From Diaminobutyricimonas aerilata (lineage in GTDB: Bacteria > Actinomycetota > Actinomycetes > Actinomycetales > Microbacteriaceae): a DNA stretch of 64,000 nucleotides. The stretch is taken from contig NZ_PGFF01000001.1 in assembly GCF_002797715.1 (NCBI RefSeq), forward strand, positions 1,325,304 to 1,389,303. The letters run 5' to 3'. The position numbers and the translations under genes were made by a program. The notes beneath the pieces are model-generated. The model saw only the letters and a list, made by a program, of their open reading frames with translations. It had not been told where the DNA came from and did no database searches. This document shows, piece by piece, positions 32,733-41,172 of the stretch. How positions within the stretch are numbered: position 1 is the stretch's first letter; each line of letters begins with the position of its first letter.

Positions 32733-33622
32733 TGACCGCCGCCACCGCCGTCCGCACCCGCGCCGCCCGGCGCGCTTCGTCGCGCGCCGACCGCGACCGG
32801 CCGAGCATCGTCGCGACCGCCGTGCTCCTGCTCGGAGCCGTGTACTGCCTCATCCCCGTGCTGTGGGTGCTCACCGCGTCGACGAAGGACGGCGGGGAGC
32901 TGTTCTCGACGTTCACCTTCGCGCCGAGCACCCACCTCGGCGACAACATCGCCGAACTGACCGCCTATCGCGACGGGCTCTTCTGGCGCTGGATGCTCAA
33001 CACCGCCCTCTACGCGGGCGTCGGGGCCGCGCTGTCGACCTACGTCTCGGCGTTGAGCGGGTACGTGCTGGCGAAGTTCTCGTTCCCGGGCAAGTCGGTC
33101 GTGTTCCGCGTGCTGCTCATGGGCGTACTGGTGCCGGGGGTCATCCTCGCGATCCCGCAGTACCTGCTGTTCGCGCAGTTCGGCCTGACCAACACCTACT
33201 GGTCGGTGCTGCTGCCGCAGATCATCAGCCCGTACGGCATCTACCTCGCGCGCATCTACGCCGCCGCATCCGTGCCGACCGACGTGGTCGAGGCGGCACG
33301 CACGGAGGGCGCCGGCGAGCTGTTCGCCTTCCATCGGGTGGCCCTGCCGATGATGGCGCCCGGCCTCGTGACGATCTTCCTGTTCCAGTTCGTCGCGATC
33401 TGGAACAACTTCATGCTCCCGTACATCATGCTCGGCGACGACAACCTGTTCCCGCTCACCGTCGGGCTGCACGGACTGCTCAACCAGGGCGCGACGGTGC
33501 CGGCGCTGTACACGCTCGTCATCACCGGGGCGCTCCTGTCGATCCTGCCGCTCATCGCCGTGTTCCTGCTGCTGCAGCGGTACTGGCGGGTCGACCTCGC
33601 GGCGGGAGCCGTGAAGGCGTGA
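32732..33622 (+). CDS. Sugar ABC transporter permease (MalG type)
   Basis: This 296-residue partner permease has a basic N-terminus, six membrane segments and the EAA loop EAARTEGAGELFAFHRVALP near residue 190. AGGAGG lies within the end of the preceding gene and the ATG overlaps its stop. As in the first importer there is no ATPase gene, so a common MsiK-type ATPase is expected elsewhere. Confidence 0.9.
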   Translation: MTAATAVRTRAARRASSRADRDRPSIVATAVLLLGAVYCLIPVLWVLTASTKDGGELFSTFTFAPSTHLGDNIAELTAYRDGLFWRWMLNTALYAGVGAALSTYVSALSGYVLAKFSFPGKSVVFRVLLMGVLVPGVILAIPQYLLFAQFGLTNTYWSVLLPQIISPYGIYLARIYAAASVPTDVVEAARTEGAGELFAFHRVALPMMAPGLVTIFLFQFVAIWNNFMLPYIMLGDDNLFPLTVGLHGLLNQGATVPALYTLVITGALLSILPLIAVFLLLQRYWRVDLAAGAVKA

Positions 33623-33630
33623 CCCGGCCG

Positions 33631-33636
33631 TAGGAT
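33631..33636 (+). promoter_or_regulatory. -10 element of the lacI-type gene (leaderless type)
   Basis: TAGGAT ends seven bases before the GTG at 33644. This suggests that the regulator has its own promoter in addition to read-through from the permease genes. Confidence 0.45.
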
Positions 33637-33643
33637 TCGGGTC

Positions 33644-34657
33644 GTGAACAGCGCTCGGCCGCGACGGCCCACCATCCGCGACGTCGCCGAGGCCGCCGGG
33701 GTCTCGCGCGGCACGGTGTCGCGGGTGCTCCAGGGCGGTCACTGGGTGAGTCCGGAGGCCTCGCGCGCCGTCAACGCGGCGATCAAGAAGACCGGATACC
33801 GGGTCAACCCGCACGCGCGCAGTCTCGCGACCAAGCGCACCAACTCGGTCGGCTTCCTGCTCACGGAACGGCTCGAGCTGCTGTTCGAGGACCCGAACTT
33901 CGCGGAGCTCATGGGCGGCGTGGCCCGCGCGCTGGCCGAGATCGACGTCTCGCTCGTCGTGCTCATGGCCGGCACCGCCGCCGAGCAGCGCCGCGCGAGC
34001 GACTACATCCAGCAGGGGCACGTCGACGGGGTGCTGCTCGTCTCGTGGCACAACTCCGGCATGGACCTCGTCGGTCAGCTGCACACGGCGGGGGTGCCGC
34101 TCATCTCGTGCGGTGTGCCCCTCGGCTATGAGCGGAAGATCGGCTGGGTCGCCGCCGATGACCGCGAGGGTGGGCGGATCGCCACCGCGCATCTGGTCGC
34201 CCTGGGCCGTCGCCGGATCGCGACGATCACCGGCCCGCAGGACACCGCGGGCGCCCGGCAGCGGCTCGAGGGGTACCGGGAGGAACTCGGCGACACCGTC
34301 GACGAGGCGCTCATCGAGCGCGGGGACTACTCGGAGGCGAGCGGCGCGCGGGCGATGCGGGCCCTGCTCGACCGCGCCCCCGATCTCGACGCCGTCTTCG
34401 CCGCCAATGACCGGATGGCCGCCGGCGCTCTCACCGAGCTGCGCGCGGCCGGACGCCGGGTGCCGGAGCACGTCGCCGTCGTCGGCTTCGACGACGCCCC
34501 GGTCGCGCGGCGCACCGACCCCGAGCTCACGACGCTGCGCCAGCCGTTCGACCGGATCACCTCGGAGATGGTGCGCCTGCTCATGCAGGTGATCGACGGG
34601 GCTCCGCCGGCCACGATCACCCTGCCGACCGAACTCGTGGTGCGCGGATCCGCGTGA
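33644..34657 (+). CDS. LacI-family transcriptional regulator of the galactan locus
   Basis: The 337-residue repressor has the LacI helix-turn-helix TIRDVAEAAGVSRGTVSRVL (residues 9-28), the hinge region GYRVNPHARSLATKRTN and a periplasmic-binding-like sensor domain with VGFLLTE, VDGVLLVSWHNSG, RIATITGPQDT, DAVFAANDRMAAGAL and VAVVGFDDAPVARRTDPELTT. It is the last gene of the importer operon and the likely ligand of the two 16-bp palindromes at 30303 and 30381. The inducer is probably galactose or a galacto-oligosaccharide. Confidence 0.9.
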   Translation: MNSARPRRPTIRDVAEAAGVSRGTVSRVLQGGHWVSPEASRAVNAAIKKTGYRVNPHARSLATKRTNSVGFLLTERLELLFEDPNFAELMGGVARALAEIDVSLVVLMAGTAAEQRRASDYIQQGHVDGVLLVSWHNSGMDLVGQLHTAGVPLISCGVPLGYERKIGWVAADDREGGRIATAHLVALGRRRIATITGPQDTAGARQRLEGYREELGDTVDEALIERGDYSEASGARAMRALLDRAPDLDAVFAANDRMAAGALTELRAAGRRVPEHVAVVGFDDAPVARRTDPELTTLRQPFDRITSEMVRLLMQVIDGAPPATITLPTELVVRGSA

Positions 34658-34729
34658 CCGGGCCGGACGAATGAGCGCCGACGAACGAACGCCGCCGAAC
34701 GTTGGCTGGCGATGCGGCGCGGTGATTCC

Positions 34730-34735
34730 TAGCGT
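34730..34735 (+). promoter_or_regulatory. -10 element of the META-like lipoprotein gene (leaderless type)
   Basis: TAGCGT ends six bases before the GTG at 34742. No -35 match at normal spacing. Confidence 0.5.
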
Positions 34736-34741
34736 GGGAGC

Positions 34742-35560
34742 GTGAAGAGACTCCTGCCGTCCGCCGCCCTCGTCCTCGCGCTCGCCGGGTGCGCCGCATC
34801 GCCCGGCGGCGCGGACGACTCGACCGAGCCCGGTGCCGTCGCGCCGTCGGGAGCGGCGGCGATCGACCTCGTCGGCATGTGGCAGGTCGCCGGCGTCGAC
34901 GCGGCGACCTGGCTGCGCATCGACGAGACGGAGTTCCTGCTCGGCGCCGAGTGCGGCGTGATCGCGGGATCCTGGCGCGCCGCGCACGGCCTGCTGGTGC
35001 TCGGGAACTGGGGGTCGTTCGGCGAGGGCTGCGGCACGGAGCCGGTCGGATGGCTCGAGCGCGTCGCCGGCTTCGACTCGCGCGACGACGGCACGCGGGT
35101 GCTCACGGACGCGGCCGGAGCTGAGGTGGCGACCCTCACCCCGTCCGAGGCGCCGGAGCCGCCCGCCGACATCGACCCTTCGCTCGTCGCCGTGCCGCAG
35201 GTGACGGATGCGATGCGTGAGGCGCTCGCCGCGCCGGCGCCGCTCGCGGAGGACCGGACACCCGGACCCGGCGCTCCCGCGAGATGGGTCGCCGCGGACA
35301 CCGCCGGCGCCGCCTTCGTCGAGTTCGCGGACGACGGCTCGTGGACGGGGTCCGACGGATGCAACGGCAACGGCGGCCGGTGGGTCGCGGACGACACGGG
35401 CACCCTGCTCGCGACCTCCGGTCCGTCGACGCTCATGGCGTGCGACGGGGCTCCCGTGCCGACGTGGATGGCGACGGCGACGACCGCGTGGCTCGACGGC
35501 GACGACCTCGTGCTGCTCGATCGACACGGTGACGAACTCGGCCGGCTGACGCGGGCCTGA
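34742..35560 (+). CDS. Lipoprotein with two META/HslJ-like repeats
   Basis: The 272-residue protein has a lipobox LAGC (Cys near residue 17) after KRLLPSAALVLALAGC. It seems to hold two related beta-rich modules. The first (about 42-135) begins LVGMWQVAGV and has AECGVIAGSWR. The second (about 185-272) has FADDGSWTGSDGCNGNGGRW and ends with an LMACDG segment, both classic of META/HslJ domains. In E. coli HslJ is linked to novobiocin resistance, but the role in actinobacteria is unknown. The first module is degenerate. It stands alone between the galactan locus and an LLM oxidoreductase gene. Confidence 0.65.
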   Translation: MKRLLPSAALVLALAGCAASPGGADDSTEPGAVAPSGAAAIDLVGMWQVAGVDAATWLRIDETEFLLGAECGVIAGSWRAAHGLLVLGNWGSFGEGCGTEPVGWLERVAGFDSRDDGTRVLTDAAGAEVATLTPSEAPEPPADIDPSLVAVPQVTDAMREALAAPAPLAEDRTPGPGAPARWVAADTAGAAFVEFADDGSWTGSDGCNGNGGRWVADDTGTLLATSGPSTLMACDGAPVPTWMATATTAWLDGDDLVLLDRHGDELGRLTRA

Positions 35561-35601
35561 GAGGCACGGCGGACGTGCGCGGGGGCGTGCCGCGCGGCGT
35601 T

Positions 35602-35607
35602 TAGGCT
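35602..35607 (+). promoter_or_regulatory. -10 element of the LLM oxidoreductase gene (leaderless type)
   Basis: TAGGCT ends six bases before the ATG at 35614, with no Shine-Dalgarno between them. Confidence 0.5.
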
Positions 35608-35613
35608 GCCGGG

Positions 35614-36396
35614 ATGACCGAAAACCGTCCCGTCCGCATCGGCGTGCAGGTGCAGCCGCAGCACGCCGAGTACCCCGCCATCCGCGACACCGTCCGCACG
35701 CTCGAGGACCTCGGCGTCGACATCCTCTTCAACTGGGATCACTTCTTCCCGCTCAGCGGGGACCCGGAGGGTCTGCACTACGAGTCGTGGACCATGCTCG
35801 CCGCGTGGGCCGAGCAGACCGAGCGTGTCGAGTTCGGTGCGCTCGTGAACTGCAACAGCTACCGCAACGCCGACCTGCAGGCCGACATGGCCCGCACCAT
35901 CGACCACATCTCGGGCGGACGGTTCATCTTCGGCACCGGCTCCGGCTGGTTCGAGCGCGACTACGACGAGTACGGCTACGAGTTCGGAACCCCGGGCACG
36001 CGCCTGAACGCCCTCGCCGACGCGATGCCCCGCATCGAGGAGCGCTGGGCGAAGCTCAACCCGGCGCCGCTGCGCGACATCCCTGTGCTCATCGGGGGCG
36101 CGGGCGAGAAGAAGACCCTGCGCATCGTCGCCCAGCACGCCGACATCTGGCACAGCTTCGGCGACCCGGAGACGCTCCAGCGCAAGACCGAGGTGCTGCG
36201 CGGGCACGCCGACGCCGTCGGCCGCGACCTGGCCGAGATCGAGTTCTCGAACGAGCTCGGCGGCCGCGACGAGCAGACCGCCGATCGGTTGCACGAACTC
36301 GGCGTCACCCTCTTCACGATCGGAATCTCGGGCCCGGACTACCCGCTCGACGACGTCAAGCGCTGGCTCGCGTGGCGCGACGCCAAGAACGCCTGA
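35614..36396 (+). CDS. LLM-class flavin/F420-dependent oxidoreductase
   Basis: This 260-residue luciferase-like protein starts VRIGVQVQPQHAEYP and contains LFNWDHFFPL, FGALVNCNSYRNADLQADMARTIDHISGGRF (split here as two adjacent motifs), GTGSGWFERDYDEYG and a VLIGGAGEKKTLRIVAQHAD segment. It is shorter than most bacterial luciferase-like proteins (about 300-330) and resembles the short TIGR03560-type group. F420 or FMN use cannot be decided from sequence alone. A bidirectional terminator follows. Confidence 0.8.
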   Translation: MTENRPVRIGVQVQPQHAEYPAIRDTVRTLEDLGVDILFNWDHFFPLSGDPEGLHYESWTMLAAWAEQTERVEFGALVNCNSYRNADLQADMARTIDHISGGRFIFGTGSGWFERDYDEYGYEFGTPGTRLNALADAMPRIEERWAKLNPAPLRDIPVLIGGAGEKKTLRIVAQHADIWHSFGDPETLQRKTEVLRGHADAVGRDLAEIEFSNELGGRDEQTADRLHELGVTLFTIGISGPDYPLDDVKRWLAWRDAKNA

Positions 36397-36409
36397 CCCG
36401 CATCCCGCG

Positions 36410-36449
36410 GACGAGCGCTCCGGATCCTGCGGGTCCGGGGCGCTCCGTC
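36410..36449. terminator. Bidirectional terminator between LLM and YbdK-type genes
   Basis: GACGAGCGCTCCGGA (36410-36424) pairs with TCCGGGGCGCTCCGTC (36434-36449) with one bulge and one G-U pair. It lies between two convergent genes. Confidence 0.65.
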
Positions 36450-36459
36450 GTTCCCGCCC

Positions 36460-37593
36460 CTAGAAGGCGCCGTCGCGGAGCTCCGCGACGAGCGCGTCGA
36501 CGACCGGCACGAGTTCGCCGTCGTGACGGGCCGCGGTGCTGAGCTGCCGCTGGTAGCCCGAACCCGCATCCAGGATCGCCTCGATGTCGCGCAGTTCCGC
36601 ATCGCAGCCGAGACGCCGGGCGATGGGCTCCACCTCGTCGACGAGCGCGAGGACGTCATCGACGAGCGGACGCTCCGTGCCGTCCGGGTCGACGATGGCC
36701 TCGCAGTCCAGGCCGTACCGCGCCGCCCGCCACTTGTTCTCCCGTGAGAACCACGGGGGCAGCACGACCGGCTCCTCGCCCGCGTCGAGCTTCTCGCCGA
36801 GACGCTCGACGGTGCACTGGATGAGCGCCGCGAGGGCCGCCACCTCCCGCGCGCTCGACGGCGCGTCGCAGATGCGCACCTCGACCGTGCCCCACTTCGG
36901 CGAGGGGCGCACGTCCCAGCGCAGCTCGCTGGGCTCGGCGATGATGCCCACCTTCGTGACGTCCTCGACGTACTGCTCGAAGTTCGCCCACGCGCCCAGG
37001 TGCGGGGGGAGCCCCGCCGTCGAGGCCTGCTGGAAGATCATCGCCCGGTTGGAGGCGTACCCGGTGTCCTCGCCGATGAAGAACGGGCTCGAGGCGCTCA
37101 GCGCCTGCAGGTGCGGGAAGTAGCGGATGAGGCCGTTGGTGATGTGCACCGCGCGCTCCGCGTCCTCCACGCCGACGTGCACGTGCAGCCCCCAGATGAG
37201 CAGGTGATCGGCCCACCACCGCATCCGGTCGGCGAGGATGCGGTACCGCTCGCTGCCGGGGGTGACCTGCTGGTCCTGCATCCGCGCGAACGGATGCGTG
37301 CCGGCGCTGATGAGGTCGACGCCGAGCGGATCCGCGGCCGCGCGCGCCGCGGCGAGCAGCTCGTGCAGGTCACCCATGGCGTCACCCACCCGGTGATGCG
37401 CGCCGCTCACGATCTCGACGGTGTTGGTGAGGAATTCGCTCGTGGCCTGCGGATAGGTGCCGGGGTCGCCGGCGATGCGGTCGAGGATGGCCGGTCCGGC
37501 CGGGGCGAGGGCCCGGGTGCCGCGGTCCACGCACGCGAGTTCCCACTCGATGCCGATGGTCGACCGTTCCGACGCCGCGAACTCGAGCCGCAT
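36460..37593 (-). CDS. YbdK-type carboxylate-amine ligase (glutamate-cysteine ligase family 2)
   Basis: The 377-residue protein has the GCS2 signature STIGIEWELACVD (residues 11-23), then TNTVEIVSG, SAGTHPFARMQDQQVTP, LLIWGLHVHVGVEDAERAV, ASSPFFIGEDTGYASNRAMIF and PKWGTVEVRICDAPSS. The family forms gamma-glutamyl-type amide bonds at the expense of ATP, but E. coli YbdK has only weak glutamate-cysteine ligase activity. Actinobacteria normally use mycothiol, so a glutathione role is unlikely and the acceptor is open. The start has GGAGGAGG about six bases upstream. Confidence 0.85.
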   Translation of the reverse strand: MRLEFAASERSTIGIEWELACVDRGTRALAPAGPAILDRIAGDPGTYPQATSEFLTNTVEIVSGAHHRVGDAMGDLHELLAAARAAADPLGVDLISAGTHPFARMQDQQVTPGSERYRILADRMRWWADHLLIWGLHVHVGVEDAERAVHITNGLIRYFPHLQALSASSPFFIGEDTGYASNRAMIFQQASTAGLPPHLGAWANFEQYVEDVTKVGIIAEPSELRWDVRPSPKWGTVEVRICDAPSSAREVAALAALIQCTVERLGEKLDAGEEPVVLPPWFSRENKWRAARYGLDCEAIVDPDGTERPLVDDVLALVDEVEPIARRLGCDAELRDIEAILDAGSGYQRQLSTAARHDGELVPVVDALVAELRDGAF

Positions 37594-37725
37594 GCGAACC
37601 TCCTCCGTCGACGGGTGCCGTGCTCGACATCCTGGCAGAGCCGGCTCTTCGTCGACCGAACGCCACTCCTCGGCCGGGAACTGCCAGCGTCAGCGGGAAC
37701 GGCTCGCGCTGTCGGTGGCCGTGGC

Positions 37726-37731
37726 TAGCGT
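37726..37731 (+). promoter_or_regulatory. -10 element of the EamA transporter gene (leaderless type)
   Basis: TAGCGT ends six bases (GGGGGA) before the ATG at 37738. The same hexamer serves the META-like lipoprotein gene. Confidence 0.5.
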
Positions 37732-37737
37732 GGGGGA

Positions 37738-38679
37738 ATGGCCGAACCCTCTTCACGACCCGGACTCTCGCCGGCGGTGCTCGTCGCGATCGTCGTCACC
37801 GTGCTGTCGTGGGCGAGTTCCTTCGTCGTGATCCGCGGCGTGGGGGAGCACTTCGGTGGCGGATCGCTCGCGCTCGGCCGTCTCGTCGTCGGAGCGGTAC
37901 TGCTCGGCGTGGTCGTGCTGATCGGCCGGCGCTGGGTGGCGCCCACGGTGCGCGAGTGGCTGCTCATCGCCGGCTTCGGGGCGTTCTGGTTCGCGGTCTA
38001 CAACTTCGCGCTCAACACGGCGGAGCAGACGATCGACGCCGGCACCACGTCGATGATCGTGAACATCGGGCCCATCCTCATCGCGGTCGGCGCCGGGGTC
38101 ATCCTGCGCGAGGGCTTCCCGCGCTGGCTCGGCATCGGGGCCGCGATCGCCTTCGTCGGGGTCGTGCTCATCGGCATCGCCACGAGCAGCGGCTTCGGCG
38201 ACGGGATCGGACTGATCTGGGCGCTCGTCGCCGCGGTGACCTACGCCGCGGGCGTCCTGCTGCAGAAGCCGGCCATCGCGCGTCTCCCCGCGGCCCAGGT
38301 GACCTTCCTGGGCGCCGCGATCGGCGCGGTGCTGTGCCTTCCGTTCTCCGGTGAGCTCGTGGCCGATCTCGCCGATGCTCCCCCCGGTGCGGTGTGGGGC
38401 ATGGTGTACCTCGGTGTGGTGCCGACGGCGCTCGCCTTCAGCACGTGGGCGTACGCGCTCGGCCGCATGCCGGCCGGTCAGCTCGGTGTCACGACCTACA
38501 TCGTCCCGCCGCTCGTGATCGTGATGGGACTGCTGTTCTTCGGCGAGATCCCCGCGCTGCTGGCCATCGTGGGCGGTGTCGTCTGCCTCGTCGGGGTGTC
38601 CGTGAGCCGTCGCCGGAGCGTCCCGCGGGAGCGCGACGACGTGGCGGTTCCCGCACGGGCCGAAAATCTGCCAGAATAG
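37738..38679 (+). CDS. EamA/DMT-family transporter
   Basis: The 313-residue protein has ten predicted membrane segments in two EamA repeats. The first begins [20 protein letters not shown] and contains [19 protein letters not shown]; the second begins [19 protein letters not shown] and contains [23 protein letters not shown] exporters move amino acids, metabolites or drugs; the cargo is not predictable. The stop codon overlaps the CAGAATAG element that appears to serve the rpsP promoter. Confidence 0.88.
   Translation: MAEPSSRPGLSPAVLVAIVVTVLSWASSFVVIRGVGEHFGGGSLALGRLVVGAVLLGVVVLIGRRWVAPTVREWLLIAGFGAFWFAVYNFALNTAEQTIDAGTTSMIVNIGPILIAVGAGVILREGFPRWLGIGAAIAFVGVVLIGIATSSGFGDGIGLIWALVAAVTYAAGVLLQKPAIARLPAAQVTFLGAAIGAVLCLPFSGELVADLADAPPGAVWGMVYLGVVPTALAFSTWAYALGRMPAGQLGVTTYIVPPLVIVMGLLFFGEIPALLAIVGGVVCLVGVSVSRRRSVPRERDDVAVPARAENLPE
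38672..38679 (+). promoter_or_regulatory. Candidate rpsP operon promoter element
   Basis: CAGAATAG occurs here and again 116 bases before rplS (49668). Both lie at a similar distance upstream of a ribosomal protein gene. It is probably a shared -10-like element; the leader would be about 120 bases. Confidence 0.4.
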
Positions 38680-38806
38680 TCCGTCGGGTCCAGGCCGTTC
38701 GACCCTCTATCCAACGGCCCACGACCACCCCAGAGCTTTCCTGCCGAGTGTGCCCCCACGCTCACGGCGTGCAGTTCGCCCCACCTACACACCCCACAGG
38801 AGAAAC

Positions 38807-39310
38807 GTGGCTGTCAAGATCCGTCTCAAGCGTCTCGGAAAGATCCGCGCGCCCTACTACCGTGTCGTCGTCGCCGACTCGCGCACCAAGCGCGATGGTC
38901 GAGTGATCGAGGAGATCGGCAAGTACCACCCCACCGAGGACCCCTCGATCATCGAGATCGACTCCGAGCGTGCCCAGTACTGGCTCAGTGTCGGCGCGCA
39001 GCCGACCGAGCAGGTCACCGCGCTGCTCAAGCTCACGGGCGACTGGGGCACCTTCAAGGGCGAGAAGGGCGCGAAGAACACGGTCCGCGTGGCCGAGGGC
39101 AAGACCGCCTTCGTCGCCGACGAGAAGAAGACCCCCGTGCTCAAGCCGAAGTCGGCTCCGGCCGACGCCGAGGCGTCCGCCGCGACCGGTGACGACGTCG
39201 CCGCCGCCGAGGCCACGGCCGACGCCGAGGTCGACACCGAGGTCGCCGAGCAGGCCGACAGCTCCTCCGCCACCACGGAGGAGACCCCCGCGCAGGCCGA
39301 GAACTCCTGA
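38807..39310 (+). CDS. rpsP: 30S ribosomal protein S16
   Basis: S16 is needed for 30S assembly. The conserved core is residues 1-85: [45 protein letters not shown]. The total is 167 residues because of a long Ala/Glu/Asp-rich C-terminal extension (from about residue 115), common in Actinobacteria but longer than the bare fold. The GTG start has AGGAG six bases upstream. It heads the rpsP-khpA-rimM operon. Confidence 0.97.
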   Translation: MAVKIRLKRLGKIRAPYYRVVVADSRTKRDGRVIEEIGKYHPTEDPSIIEIDSERAQYWLSVGAQPTEQVTALLKLTGDWGTFKGEKGAKNTVRVAEGKTAFVADEKKTPVLKPKSAPADAEASAATGDDVAAAEATADAEVDTEVAEQADSSSATTEETPAQAENS

Positions 39311-39312
39311 TC

Positions 39313-39549
39313 ATGCTCGCCGCCGCACTCGAGCACCTCGTCAAGGGGATCGTCGATCGCCCTGACGAGGTCCGGGTCGTCGCGAAGAGCTCCGCTCGCG
39401 GCGAGGTCCTCGAGGTTCATGTGAACCCCGAGGACCTCGGCCGGGTCATCGGGCGGTCCGGTCGCACGGCGAAGGCGCTGCGCACGCTCGTGACGGCGAT
39501 CGCCGACGGCAAGCGCGTGCGCGTCGACGTCGTCGACACCGACGAATAG
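39313..39549 (+). CDS. khpA: KH-domain RNA-binding protein KhpA
   Basis: The 78-residue KH-domain protein shows LVKGIVDRPDEVRVVAKSS, the GxxG loop VIGRSGRTAKALRTLV and a final VRVDVVDTDE. KhpA binds structured RNAs and, in several bacteria, pairs with KhpB. It sits two bases after rpsP and two bases before rimM, its usual place. Confidence 0.95.
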   Translation: MLAAALEHLVKGIVDRPDEVRVVAKSSARGEVLEVHVNPEDLGRVIGRSGRTAKALRTLVTAIADGKRVRVDVVDTDE

Positions 39550-39551
39550 CG

Positions 39552-40202
39552 GTGGCCCGCTCCCACGCGCCGCGACCCGGCAAGACCCAGCTCCGCGTCG
39601 GTCGCCTGCTCAAGGCCCACGGCCTCAAAGGCGCGATCAAACTCGAGCTCTACACCGACGACCCGGAACGGCGTTTCGTACCGGGCGCGGTCTTCTCGCT
39701 CCAGGTGCCGACGTCATCGAAGTGGCACGGCAAGACGCTCGAACTCATCGAACTGCGCTGGTACAACACCCACCCGGTGGCGTTCTTCGTCGGGGTCGAC
39801 GACCGCTCCGAAGCGGAGACGCTCGTCAAGGCCATCCTCTGGGTCGATCAGTCGACCGCGGAGCTGCCCGACGAGCCCGACGCCTGGTACGACCATCAGC
39901 TCGTCGGACTGCGCGCCCTGCGTGACGGCCACCAGGTCGGCACGGTCGCGCGCGTCGACCACCTGCCCGCGCAGGATCTGCTGGCGATCACGACCGCCGA
40001 CGGCGAGGTGCTCGTCCCCTTCGTCTCCGCCTTCGTCCCGACCGTCGACATCGCGGCAGGCACGATCGTGCTCACCCCGCCGCCCGGTCTCTTCGAGGAG
40101 CTCCCGGACGACGATCCTGAGCCCGCCGGCACGCCGACGGAGGCAACCGAATCGGACGCCGACGACGCGTCGGCGGAGCCGGAGCAGCAGCCCGGGAGTT
40201 GA
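39552..40202 (+). CDS. rimM: Ribosome maturation factor RimM
   Basis: RimM assists maturation of the 30S head, where it contacts S19. The 216-residue protein starts with the RimM beta-barrel (LRVGRLLKAHGLKGAIKLE, from about residue 10), then LRWYNTHPVAFFVGVDDRSEAE, and the PRC-barrel (WYDHQLVGLRAL, VLVPFVSAFVPTVDI). An acidic tail of about 30 residues follows. The start is a GTG. trmD, its normal downstream neighbour, is displaced by 6.8 kb; a terminator follows rimM directly. Confidence 0.95.
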   Translation: MARSHAPRPGKTQLRVGRLLKAHGLKGAIKLELYTDDPERRFVPGAVFSLQVPTSSKWHGKTLELIELRWYNTHPVAFFVGVDDRSEAETLVKAILWVDQSTAELPDEPDAWYDHQLVGLRALRDGHQVGTVARVDHLPAQDLLAITTADGEVLVPFVSAFVPTVDIAAGTIVLTPPPGLFEELPDDDPEPAGTPTEATESDADDASAEPEQQPGS

Positions 40203-40204
40203 GT

Positions 40205-40231
40205 CTCACCGCGGGTGCCGCCCGCGGTGAG
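40205..40231 (+). terminator. Terminator of the rpsP-khpA-rimM operon
   Basis: CTCACCGCGGG-TGCCG-CCCGCGGTGAG is an 11-bp perfect stem, two bases after the rimM stop codon. No T-tract. Confidence 0.8.
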
Positions 40232-40320
40232 TCCGATTAAACGCACCCGATACGGCGGCGCAACAGCGCGAACACCCGCCACTCGTACGTTCTCACGTGA
40301 GAACCCATCGAGGAGGCCGC

Positions 40321-41166
40321 GTGTCGTACGTCAAACCGGATCAGCTGATCGAGTCCGCCGTCGAAGTGGGGGCGGCGAAGGCCACGCTCACCGTGACCCA
40401 GCTGCTGTGCCGCAGCACGCTCGCCGGCGCGATCCTCGCATGCGCCACGACGGTCGCCTACACGGCGAGCGCACAGACCGGGCTGCCGCTCGTCGGCGCC
40501 CTCGTCTTCCCGGTCGGCTTCGTCATGATCGTGCTGCTCGGCCTCGAACTCGTCACCGGGAGCTTCGCGCTCATCCCCCTCGCCGTGCTCGAGCGCCGGG
40601 CCACCGCGCCGGCCGCGCTGCGCAACTTCGCCTGGGCGATCGCCGGCCACCTGCTCGGCGCCGCGATCTACCTGCTGCTCTACGCCGCGGTCATCACCCG
40701 CATGGGCACCGACCACTCCGACCCGATGATCACCGCGATCGTCGCCGCGGCGGAGTCGAAGACCCTCGGCTACGAAGCCCTCGGCGGTGCGGGCATCGCC
40801 CTCGTCGTCATCAAGGCCGTGCTGTGCAACTGGATGGTCTCGATCGGCGCGCTCATGGCGCTCACCTCGACATCGACGAGCGGCAAGATCCTCGCGATGT
40901 GGCTGCCGGTGACCACCTTCTTCTCCCTCGGATTCGAGCACGCCGTCGTGAACATGTTCGTCATCCCCGCCGGCATGCTGCTCGGTGCCGACGTCTCGCT
41001 CGGGCAGTGGTGGCTCTGGAACCAGGCGCCCGTGCTGCTCGGCAACCTCGTCGGCGCCCTGCTGCTCACCGCCGGGCTGCTCTACTTCTCCCACCGGCGC
41101 GCGCCGTCCCGCGCCGGTGCGGTCGTCGCCGTGCCGCGCACCGCGGACACCGTCGACGCCGCCTGA
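40321..41166 (+). CDS. nirC: Formate/nitrite-family transporter, likely nitrite channel NirC
   Basis: The 281-residue protein has six membrane segments of the FNT family: LLCRSTLAGAILACATTVAY, LVFPVGFVMIVLLGLELVTGSF, and the hallmark KAVLCNWMVSIGALMAL near residue 165 followed by FFSLGFEHAVVNMFVIPAGM with the central His. The GTG start has AGGAGG four bases upstream. The adjacent siroheme and nirB genes support nitrite as the substrate. It converges on the hemD-like gene with a six-base gap. Confidence 0.88.
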   Translation: MSYVKPDQLIESAVEVGAAKATLTVTQLLCRSTLAGAILACATTVAYTASAQTGLPLVGALVFPVGFVMIVLLGLELVTGSFALIPLAVLERRATAPAALRNFAWAIAGHLLGAAIYLLLYAAVITRMGTDHSDPMITAIVAAAESKTLGYEALGGAGIALVVIKAVLCNWMVSIGALMALTSTSTSGKILAMWLPVTTFFSLGFEHAVVNMFVIPAGMLLGADVSLGQWWLWNQAPVLLGNLVGALLLTAGLLYFSHRRAPSRAGAVVAVPRTADTVDAA

Positions 41167-41172
41167 GCGCCG

